In this document: one piece after another, positions 31,001-36,864 of the stretch | Layout of the letters: every line of letters begins with the position of its first letter | How positions within the stretch are numbered: position 1 is the stretch's first letter | Source of the DNA: a virus | Direction: 5' to 3' (one strand) | Virus record (IMG/VR): IMGVR_UViG_3300031673_000224 | Coordinates: 1-36,864 of that record | Length of the DNA stretch: 36,864 bases | Translations under genes and position numbers: made by a program | Notes under the pieces: model-generated | Seen by the model: the letters and a program-made list of their open reading frames with translations, nothing else | Database searches by the model: none | Told to the model about the DNA's origin: nothing

Positions 31001-32320
31001 ACCTCTAAAGAGATGGGGAAAACCATCATGGGCATTGCAAAGCCGCACCTGGATACCGCAGTCAGGGATGTTATGACAAATAGCCCTTTAATGAGGGAGA
31101 GCCAAAAACTAGGTCTATTCAGCAGCCCGTGGCATGGCCGACCGAGCATGATTGACATGGCCCGGATGTGGGCGGCCCATGTGGAGAGTACGAAACCGGA
31201 ATGGCACAAGGCTCTTGAGAAGTCAGTAGGGAAAGAAATTGACTTTGAGAAGTGGATAAACCCGATTATCGCCGGAAAGGATTTTTACGACACGGCTTTC
31301 AAAGTTACGTGGACCCTCGACAGAATATGGAGAATGACGCAGGTTAGAAACCTCATGGAAAAGGGAATGGCTTTACCCGATGCTGTGGAAAGAACCCGTA
31401 AGTTAATGGTGCAGTATGATTACTTACCTAACAGAACACGGGTATTTTTAAACCGGATATTTTTAACCCCTACCTATCGCGTGGGAATGCTTCGCCTGTA
31501 TGGGAACCTTGCACGACACCCTATGGAGAAAATAGCATTACCATATAAAGGAGCGTCCAGAGAGGAAATTCCCTTTGAGGAACGGATGGGAAGGGAAGCA
31601 AAGCCGGAAGACTTCTCACGGGAGAATATGAAGGCCCTTGGCAGATACGCCTTGCTGAAGTTTCTTATGTACGCCGGGGCTCCCCTGGTAGGCTACACAT
31701 GGCTTGAATCATACCGGATGATTAAGCGAAAGGAATCAGGCGAAGAGGAGATATTTACCCTACCTGGCCCGATGTTTGAACTTGAGAAACTATTTGGCAG
31801 GGCCTGGACGAACTCACTCTATCTCAACCTTGCGAGAATACCCTACATGATGGTTTCGCTCAAAAAGAATAAGGACTGGAAGGGAGAGAAAATCATTGAT
31901 TGGGGCGCACCAAAGCACGTTATCTTAGGCCAGTTTTCATGGTATATCACAAAGACATATCTCGCACCGTTAGAACGATTCGAGATGTTATCAGGGGATG
32001 AGCAGGATGCTATGGGGAAAGTATTGAGCTTTCTCGCGGTATCGAAATATACACGGCAAAGCCCTCATAGCTGGAGAGGATATCAAATCTATAAGGCTAA
32101 TAGGGAATATATACAATACATCAATCCCCGAAAATCAAGTGGTGTGCTTGATGAAAAAAGGAGACCTTCAGCCACAAATCAGGTGTTGGCATATAAAAAA
32201 TGGCAGAAGAGGTTAGAGGAGATCAATCGAGACTTTGAAAGAAGGCAGGAAAAATTGAGCGAACCTTTCAAAGAAAACCTGTTCTGGAAGATATTTTCAG
32301 GACAGCCGGGTGAGGTATAA
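28028..32320 (+). CDS. Giant internal virion/ejection-like protein (1430 aa)
   Basis: The largest gene in the window. Residues 85-160 hold small Gly/Ala-rich hydrophobic helices (GGAAQLPKAAIVGGKTLPAF) that could insert in membranes. Long charged coiled coils follow (about 260-640). The C-terminal 500 residues are more globular (NDISQIYMGGGL, LMVQYDYLPNRTRVFLNRIF) and resemble the large polyvalent-protein C-terminal domain (LPD38-like) of phages. No lytic transglycosylase motif is seen. By analogy with T7 gp15/gp16, it would be ejected to form a channel for DNA. Ends in TAATG with the fibre. Confidence 0.62.
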   Translation: MELPEIEPFVSWEEIEQHPDFLNLDDDNKLTVKTNWFKKEVESSPQWESLPDHKKRVAWHNFLTDTRLPTPAQEALEHKDPVMTASLMVAGGAAQLPKAAIVGGKTLPAFLKGAGEVGLTLKMMEKGYEVGAWAGGKLTNENEWGRLIGGSLVAGLLPVGAYTLARSLVAKEMWPKGGNDNPKMWQRTYNNEINRIKKLLSQPWEKIRLRWGKQGKGPGGKPQPVEPDQPSWDDLMKKYGSVDKMFEAEGGMGNTARKYRAVYDWLNKQRSRGDTGYQSQANARAEREAANGTARKAEEEYWQKRAAENEEVASKINKAAQARRTSGESKPQDRDYALMVVEDVLPVSAKMEKSLSGRQGTKVPIAPHVAKPTPIKEGVKAVKVTPPDAGRYTGHLTMLRDMVDEGRPGERIRTIDYDGTEQWQGFSSTYPDFMKKQGWTRKEVLAAIDKGMKGEKLTPKQQNIYESALEQSKEMFRHDAKEYGRIKKKATEEEKARGISERDLQESLKKEVAEEIARERDYTENERKAIQSESDSFFQEDISFKPEEIEPTGKPLEPKLTEVEKLQTKITALEKEAYDVAKKEATPWSEKFQNRYQLETKRREKQIQAYREQINTIREQQSRDDKTGQLFEFLGMQQLWEGIKTIFTETKPTTQEAGAPVQVIADQVKSLFKRYYGLNPEMKKRFTSIQESKEIVEDEVLEQVFKRGLPGFTKQEATALTWHRSNPTKYPIPKGRNREAEFINQTLEFAMQALNKRELAMRWPDTAINRIQIKIDQLEQEIKVMVSKKAKATRQETVDDLRATIEELRKRRYVPHIAIPSMTRKIMGFIDNVYPGKWKARRGEKLSSQIKRFLGRQTLSLEEFVAATKEKGVEAELDIRVLLADYLNYTMDKCIVYDEVERLKQIPDLILPVEEMPSDWKAIKGVKQLQGYGAHPFLADAIIEFTAEYPTRNLLLKGYDGINRLGKFIVFYNPMIMTVNDISQIYMGGGLTSKEMGKTIMGIAKPHLDTAVRDVMTNSPLMRESQKLGLFSSPWHGRPSMIDMARMWAAHVESTKPEWHKALEKSVGKEIDFEKWINPIIAGKDFYDTAFKVTWTLDRIWRMTQVRNLMEKGMALPDAVERTRKLMVQYDYLPNRTRVFLNRIFLTPTYRVGMLRLYGNLARHPMEKIALPYKGASREEIPFEERMGREAKPEDFSRENMKALGRYALLKFLMYAGAPLVGYTWLESYRMIKRKESGEEEIFTLPGPMFELEKLFGRAWTNSLYLNLARIPYMMVSLKKNKDWKGEKIIDWGAPKHVILGQFSWYITKTYLAPLERFEMLSGDEQDAMGKVLSFLAVSKYTRQSPHSWRGYQIYKANREYIQYINPRKSSGVLDEKRRPSATNQVLAYKKWQKRLEEINRDFERRQEKLSEPFKENLFWKIFSGQPGEV

Positions 32321-35300
32321 TGGCCTACGAAGCACTATGGGCGGCAGCACTTACAGGCGGAGGCACTGGGGCAGTAGATAAGATCCCCACAGCCGATCTT
32401 ACCGATAAGGACATGGTGCATTATCTCGGTCCCACCCTCTCCGGCCACTACTCTGTAGACGATGATTCAGCCGCCACCGAAGCCTCTCCCTGGGTAATCC
32501 AACCGGATGATGAGACAGGAGATAAACGCCTTGTCCTTGTGGACTTCGTGGCCCCCAATATCTATGCCAAGCTGTTCAAGGCTTACGATACTGATTTCTC
32601 CCATACCCTTACCCTGAAATGGAATGAGGCCGAAGCCACGGCCGATAGAGTACTGAACTTGCTCGTAAACGGGGGCAACCGAAGCCTTGATCTGGCTGAA
32701 AATCTCAAGGTGTTGGATGGGCAAGACATTGAACTCCACGCCTCGGGTGGTGAAAAGGCCCAACTTGCCATTGATACGCAGAATGCAGAAAGGACATTGA
32801 ACCTCAGTGAAAACCTTACTGTGGGGGATGGCTACAATGTCACCCTACAAGCTCTAGGCCAGGCCAACTCGCTTATCTTGAATGAATCTCTCACATTAGG
32901 AGATGGCCATTCAGGTACGCTTACCTTCTCCGCTGCTTCCAAGGTAATGACTGTTGCTGGAAACTGTACCTTAAATGACTGGTTCGATCAAGCTGTGAAA
33001 TCGGCCAGTTCTCCCGCTTTTGCGAATCCAACCGTGACAACCTTGAATGCCCTCACTCCTACAGCCGCAGACACGGGCTTTACCATAGCAGGGGGAACCA
33101 CACCCAAGACCCTCACTTTAAACGATGATTTCAATGTTTCTACCCAACTATCAGCCATAGGTGCGAATACAGACAAGGTCACCAATGCCACCCACTCAGG
33201 GGATGCTACCGGGGCAACTGAATTAACGATAGCCGCCGAAGCCGTGACTCTCGCCAAGATGGCAAACATGGCAACGGCGTCATTTATTGGAAGAACAACT
33301 GCCGAGACAGGCGTGCCGGAGATTCTTTCAAAGGCTAATGCCTTAGCTATATTGAATGTAGCAGACGGAGCTGATGTTACAGCCGACAACGCTCCCAAAG
33401 CTCATACAGCCAGTCATGCTGTAGGAGGTGCTGATACAATCTTTCCCGCAGATCCCGGTGCTGATAAATACTTGATGTGGGATGATTCTGAGAGTGCGCT
33501 TTCTTGGGAGGAAGCTGACGAAGTTTCCTTCACCAACGTAAACGCCGCCCTTGCCGCTGCGGATGCTGCGATTGATTTCAACGCACAAAACCTTACAAAT
33601 GTGGGTACGATTACCACGACTGGCAACATCGTTCTACCTGCCAATGGCGTAATCGGTGTCACAGATGGTAGCCCTCAGATACGTTTTGACAATACTAATG
33701 ATTGGTTGGAAATAGCTGGAGATGTAATTGTTGGAGGAACTACTAAGGTTCAATCTACAGCTGACTTTGAAGTTCAGGGTTCCTTTGGTGGAATAGGTTC
33801 TGTTCGGACTACAGATAATGCATATGGAGCATTCTTACAGGGTTCTAAAAGTAGATTGGGCGGAGTAATTACTACGGGCGACATTCTTTTTGGTATTTAT
33901 ATCCGTGGGCATGATGGTTCAGATTATGCGACAATAGGTGCACAAATTTTATTTGATAGTACCGGAGTTATCGACACCAACAAGATACCAACGAATATAA
34001 AGTTTTTGACCGCTTCCGGTGCTACGGCAGATGATGTAACTGAAAAATGGAGGATGGATTCTGTTGGTAATTTCGATGTTATCTTGCACGATGGCGCTAC
34101 AGTGGGCCTCAAACTCGGTGGAACGTTGATTGAAAAAACCGCAGCACAGATAAATGCTCTAGTCACCAATGCCACCCACTCAGGTGAGGTTACAGGGGCA
34201 ACTGAATTAACAATAGCCGCCGAAGCCGTGACTCTGGCTAAAATGGCTAATATGGCTACTGATTCATTCATTGGAAGAACAACTGCTGAAGTAGGTGTGC
34301 CGGAGATTTTATCAAAGGCTGATGCCTTAGCAATTTTGAACGTGGCCGATGGTGCTGATGTAACAGGAAGTAATGCACCTCAAGCTCATACAGCCAGCCA
34401 TGCTGTTGGGGGCGCTGATACAATCTTCCCCGCCGATCCCGGAGTGGATAAGTATTTGATGTGGGATGATGATCCTGGCGTACTTGTCTGGGCTGCCGGT
34501 GTGAGTGGAGCTATTAATGATTTAACCGATGTTACCATAACTGGCCCTACCCACCTTGATATATTGCAATATGTAACTGATGCATGGGTTGATAGATCGT
34601 TGAGTGAAGCTGGAATACAGCCACTTGACGCCACTCTCACCAGCATCGCTCTCCTTGGAACCGCAACTAATAAGATGCTCTACACCAGTGGTATAGATAC
34701 CTGGGCAGAGGCGGCGATTACGGCAGCAGGAAGGGCTTTGCTGGACGATGCGAATGTGGCGGCCCAGAGAACCACCTTGGAATTAGGTGCCGATGTTACG
34801 GGTTTTGCCACTGTAAATGCTATTCTTGCGGTTGCTAATGCTGCGGTTGATTTAAACTCTCAAGACCTTACATCTGTTGGGGCAGTAGGATGTGGAATCG
34901 TAACTTGTGGCGGTATCGTCCTAGGAGATGATGACACGATTGGTTGTACAGGTGGGCCTATTTTAACCTTTGATGATACGGCTGACTATCTCACTCTTAC
35001 TGCTAATGATAAATTGATCCTTCTTGGGGGTAGTGATGTTAGTCTAGATGCAAATTCAGGGGACTTCATCATAGGGGCCATTGCCGGTCAGCATATAGCA
35101 TTTGATAATAATGAAATACAATCAAAATCAGATGGCACCACGGCTGGCACTCTGTTAATACAACATGAGGGAGGAAATCTTTCGATAGGAGCCCCTACTA
35201 CTGTCCCAGATCATGGCGCAGCAGCAACGGATGAGGTGGTGAATGTCTGCTACGGGACGGGGGCAGAACCAGCGGCGAATACCACGACAATAGGCAGTTT

Positions 35301-35322
35301 ATTCATTAAATATGTGGCGTAA
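32320..35322 (+). CDS. Tail fibre protein with internal duplication
   Basis: 1000 aa, Ala/Thr/Asp/Gly-rich, long repeat-based shaft typical of trimeric fibres. Residues 287-389 and 615-717 are a near-identical 103-residue repeat. The units following each (AAADAAIDFNAQNLTNVGTI and AVANAAVDLNSQDLTSVGAV) are a further, more diverged repeat pair. The first 100 residues may be the virion anchor. No intramolecular chaperone motif is seen at the C-terminus. The start overlaps the upstream stop. Confidence 0.75.
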   Translation: MAYEALWAAALTGGGTGAVDKIPTADLTDKDMVHYLGPTLSGHYSVDDDSAATEASPWVIQPDDETGDKRLVLVDFVAPNIYAKLFKAYDTDFSHTLTLKWNEAEATADRVLNLLVNGGNRSLDLAENLKVLDGQDIELHASGGEKAQLAIDTQNAERTLNLSENLTVGDGYNVTLQALGQANSLILNESLTLGDGHSGTLTFSAASKVMTVAGNCTLNDWFDQAVKSASSPAFANPTVTTLNALTPTAADTGFTIAGGTTPKTLTLNDDFNVSTQLSAIGANTDKVTNATHSGDATGATELTIAAEAVTLAKMANMATASFIGRTTAETGVPEILSKANALAILNVADGADVTADNAPKAHTASHAVGGADTIFPADPGADKYLMWDDSESALSWEEADEVSFTNVNAALAAADAAIDFNAQNLTNVGTITTTGNIVLPANGVIGVTDGSPQIRFDNTNDWLEIAGDVIVGGTTKVQSTADFEVQGSFGGIGSVRTTDNAYGAFLQGSKSRLGGVITTGDILFGIYIRGHDGSDYATIGAQILFDSTGVIDTNKIPTNIKFLTASGATADDVTEKWRMDSVGNFDVILHDGATVGLKLGGTLIEKTAAQINALVTNATHSGEVTGATELTIAAEAVTLAKMANMATDSFIGRTTAEVGVPEILSKADALAILNVADGADVTGSNAPQAHTASHAVGGADTIFPADPGVDKYLMWDDDPGVLVWAAGVSGAINDLTDVTITGPTHLDILQYVTDAWVDRSLSEAGIQPLDATLTSIALLGTATNKMLYTSGIDTWAEAAITAAGRALLDDANVAAQRTTLELGADVTGFATVNAILAVANAAVDLNSQDLTSVGAVGCGIVTCGGIVLGDDDTIGCTGGPILTFDDTADYLTLTANDKLILLGGSDVSLDANSGDFIIGAIAGQHIAFDNNEIQSKSDGTTAGTLLIQHEGGNLSIGAPTTVPDHGAAATDEVVNVCYGTGAEPAANTTTIGSLFIKYVA
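33178..33486 (+). repeat. 309-bp in-frame direct repeat in fibre, copy 1
   Basis: Nearly identical at protein level to 34162-34470 and also highly similar in DNA. Exactly 103 codons, so the duplication keeps frame. Begins VTNATHSGDATGATELT and ends YLMWDD. The start-to-start distance is 984 bases. Confidence 0.8.
34162..34470 (+). repeat. 309-bp in-frame direct repeat in fibre, copy 2
   Basis: Partner of 33178-33486 with the same length and no visible indels. Substitutions are mostly at third codon positions or conservative (e.g. ATAELT-type to VTGATELT), so both copies appear to remain functional. Confidence 0.8.
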
Positions 35323-35324
35323 AT

Positions 35325-35921
35325 ATGGCTAGATCGATAGATGTAGGACCAGAATCTAAGGATAGACCAACTGTAATTGGTTCTGGAACTTGGGTTGATA
35401 AAACTAATCCAGCAAATGCTATAGGAATTATTACTTATATAGATATATGGGTTGCCATACAACCGATGAATGATGTTAAAGTAGCTTCGTTTTTCCCAGT
35501 GGATGCAACTCATTTCTCGACAAGAGAGTATTGTTCTTTGGGTAACATTACATCAGCCGGACAAAATACCTTTGATGCGGAAAATGGTGATTTTACTCCT
35601 TTTGAAATAAAGACAGATGATTGGATAGGAATTTATTATAGTAGTGGAAGGATAGATTTAACTACAACTGCTGGAGTGGGATTTTGGGGACCCACACCTC
35701 CGGGTGACGCAATTCCATGCACAAATACAGAATTTATGGAACAAAAAGTTACTACTACCATGTCCTTATATGCTGAAGGATATCAACTTGGTAGTATCAA
35801 TATCGGAGATGCTTGGAAGGTGATTCAAAATATCAAGATCAATATCGGCGATGACTGGAAGCAAATACTTCCAGGTAGCAAAATCAACATAGGTGATGTT
35901 TGGAAGGATATTTGTCATTAG
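35325..35921 (+). CDS. Tail-tip protein with INIGDxWK repeats
   Basis: 198 aa. The start is beta-rich (MARSIDVGPESKDRPTVIGS) and the middle has adhesin-like strands. The C-terminus carries three tandem copies of INIGD-x-WK (residues about 160-195), a short repeat I associate with the ends of tail or receptor proteins in environmental phages. It starts 2 bases after the fibre stop. Possibly a receptor-binding or fibre-cap protein. Confidence 0.6.
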   Translation: MARSIDVGPESKDRPTVIGSGTWVDKTNPANAIGIITYIDIWVAIQPMNDVKVASFFPVDATHFSTREYCSLGNITSAGQNTFDAENGDFTPFEIKTDDWIGIYYSSGRIDLTTTAGVGFWGPTPPGDAIPCTNTEFMEQKVTTTMSLYAEGYQLGSINIGDAWKVIQNIKINIGDDWKQILPGSKINIGDVWKDICH

Positions 35922-35930
35922 GAGCACACC

Positions 35931-35984
35931 ATGAAAATCACAATCTCACATGAAGGAAAGGGAAATGGAAGGGATAACAGCTAA
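35931..35984 (+). CDS. Micro-ORF (17 aa) with good ribosome site
   Basis: AGGAG 6 bases before ATG encodes MKITISHEGKGNGRDNS and ends inside the next gene. Short but well initiated; it may be a leader for coupled translation of the following protein. Confidence 0.35.
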   Translation: MKITISHEGKGNGRDNS

Positions 35985-36183
35985 AATCGGATTGGCGGTC
36001 GCAGGACTCTGGCTCTCTTCACAGGAATGGCGATTGAGGGGCAAGGTTGATAAAGAGCGGTTCTCCGACCTACAAGCTCAAACAAACAGGATAGAAAGCC
36101 ATCAATGGGATATTATGAAGGAACTGAAAATACAACCTTCTATGGACGTACCGGAAGAGATTAAGAATAATGGGAAGGATTAA
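35965..36183 (+). CDS. Small amphipathic/membrane-like protein (72 aa)
   Basis: ATG 35965 has AAGGGA 3-5 bases upstream and is preferred to the in-frame ATG at 35950. A short hydrophobic helix (ITAKIGLAVAGLWLSS) is followed by a polar coiled coil (RFSDLQAQTNRIESHQWD). This could be an antiholin, small tail-linked peptide or spanin-like factor; not identified. It converges with the - strand gene, whose stop overlaps its own. Confidence 0.5.
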   Translation: MEGITAKIGLAVAGLWLSSQEWRLRGKVDKERFSDLQAQTNRIESHQWDIMKELKIQPSMDVPEEIKNNGKD

Positions 36184-36695
36184 AACTCCCTATACTCAAA
36201 CAGATTAAACCACACTACTGGCCGAAAAGCCACACCATTTAAACTCCCCGGTCTCGAACCTATTATCCCCATCACATCGGCAATGATATAATCCAGTTCA
36301 TCCCACAGGGCATTTACTAAATGATGAGAATCGCGCGAGGGGATATACACGATTAGCATTCCATTGACATTATCTGGCCAGCCTCTATTCCGTAATTTTC
36401 TCCATAGCCATATCGCACAGGTATCGCAGTCACCCTTCATACATTGAGCGATCTCACAACTACTTTTCCATTCGATAGCAGGATCTTGGCAGATAGTAAT
36501 TTCGCCTTTTGCCTCAAAAAATGCTTGGTTCAATTCATCCATGTCAATGACGAAATCAGGGGCGTTATGGTAGGTAGGATTATTGAGGCAGGCCCATTCC
36601 TTGTCGCACCAGTTGGAGATGCGCTCCTCGTACCATGTTTGGGATGCTCCGCAGGCACAGAAAATAAATGCAACTATGACAGCGATTTTCTTCAT
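36180..36695 (-). CDS. Exported transglutaminase-like (papain-fold) lipoprotein candidate
   Basis: 171 aa on the opposite strand, with GGAGGAATAA before the ATG. Signal peptide MKKIAVIVAFIFCACGAS ends in a possible lipobox with Cys15. GDCDTCAIW (Cys90 or Cys93), then HHLVNALWD (His124/125) and YIIAD (Asp140) give a Cys-His-Asp order like bacterial transglutaminase-like cysteine proteinases. An envelope-surface peptidase or a host-modifying lysogenic factor are both possible. The opposite orientation at the phage end suggests a moron-type independent gene. Confidence 0.65.
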   Translation of the reverse strand: MKKIAVIVAFIFCACGASQTWYEERISNWCDKEWACLNNPTYHNAPDFVIDMDELNQAFFEAKGEITICQDPAIEWKSSCEIAQCMKGDCDTCAIWLWRKLRNRGWPDNVNGMLIVYIPSRDSHHLVNALWDELDYIIADVMGIIGSRPGSLNGVAFRPVVWFNLFEYREF

Positions 36696-36722
36696 TTATT
36701 CCTCCTGCTGTATAACGCCAAA

Positions 36723-36864
36723 TTAACCCGCCGATTTATCGGTCGGGTTGAGTGACTTGTTATCTGGAATTACGCCCTGTTTTTTCATAACTTTTTTTAT
36801 AGATTTATTAATCCAGTAATCAAAACCTGCCTCAAAAGCACGGGGTGACTTCTTCAATTGGACA
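36723..36864 (-). CDS. C-terminal end of an unrecognised protein, cut by window edge
   Basis: Reading leftwards from the window end, a frame stays open for 46 codons and stops at 36723-36725. The visible part (FEAGFDYWINKSIKKVMKKQ...) is basic and helical with a polar end. It is co-directional with the lipoprotein gene 27 bases on. Function unknown; being open at the edge, it may be part of a longer gene. Confidence 0.4.
   Translation of the reverse strand, partial: VQLKKSPRAFEAGFDYWINKSIKKVMKKQGVIPDNKSLNPTDKSAG
36725..36749. terminator. Hairpin ending the - strand gene at the right edge
   Basis: AACCCG pairs with CGGGTT and CCGA with TCGG inside, one bulged base, loop TTTA. On the - strand it coincides with the last codons of the partial gene and lies upstream of the lipoprotein gene. 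No clear T run follows, so termination is weakly supported. Confidence 0.35.

Noticed and set aside
1-36864. tRNA genes, CRISPR arrays, insertion sequences, integrase or attachment sites
   Set aside because: None seen on reading both strands; the only mobile element supported is the intein.

Overview
The window is a stretch of tailed-phage genome, or of an integrated phage of the same type. It holds a large terminase, portal, scaffold-like protein, Mu gpT-like major capsid protein, adaptor and tail proteins, a tail fibre, and a lysozyme/holin cluster. I see no tape-measure protein. There are instead large internal-virion (ejection-like) proteins between tail and fibre, which points to a short-tailed (podovirus-like) particle. 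The host cannot be named. Shine-Dalgarno sites and sigma70-like promoters are standard bacterial. Nearly everything is on the + strand, tightly packed with ATGA or TAATG overlaps; only two genes at the far right run on the - strand.

Layout. 1-2194: small accessory genes, a C39-like papain-fold protein, an HNH nuclease and a replication-initiator-like protein. 2190-2250: a promoter with an operator-like repeat. 2253-3600: a helix-turn-helix protein (possible small terminase) and tiny ORFs. 3633-6633: lysis and membrane genes, zinc ribbons and two lysine-rich basic proteins. 6639-9371: large terminase carrying an AT-rich LAGLIDADG intein. 9368-11209: ten tiny genes, several zinc-binding. 11297-16760: portal, scaffold, zinc-ribbon protein, pre-capsid protein and major capsid protein. 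16876-20971: two paralogous beta-helix proteins and small virion proteins. 21080-32320: adaptor, tail protein and ejection-type proteins. 32320-35921: tail fibre and a second tail or receptor protein. 35931-36864: a short TM protein, a - strand transglutaminase-like lipoprotein and the end of another - strand gene.

The most interesting signal is non-coding. Four gaps in the structural operon (11218, 13395, 14551, 18134) carry the same RNA element. An AGGGAC...CCCT stem with a covarying inner hairpin shares its 3' arm with a following intrinsic terminator, so the two folds exclude each other, as in attenuators and riboswitches. A second, different two-copy leader (16768 and 18216) precedes both beta-helix genes. 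It has two hairpins with 7-nt loops, a nearly invariant 17-nt linker and a small hairpin over the Shine-Dalgarno. I do not recognise either as a named RNA family. Together they suggest that structural genes are dosed by RNA switches or partial terminators. The terminase intein also stands out: it shows the Trp-Cys-Thr (WCT) signature of class 3 inteins while keeping Cys1.
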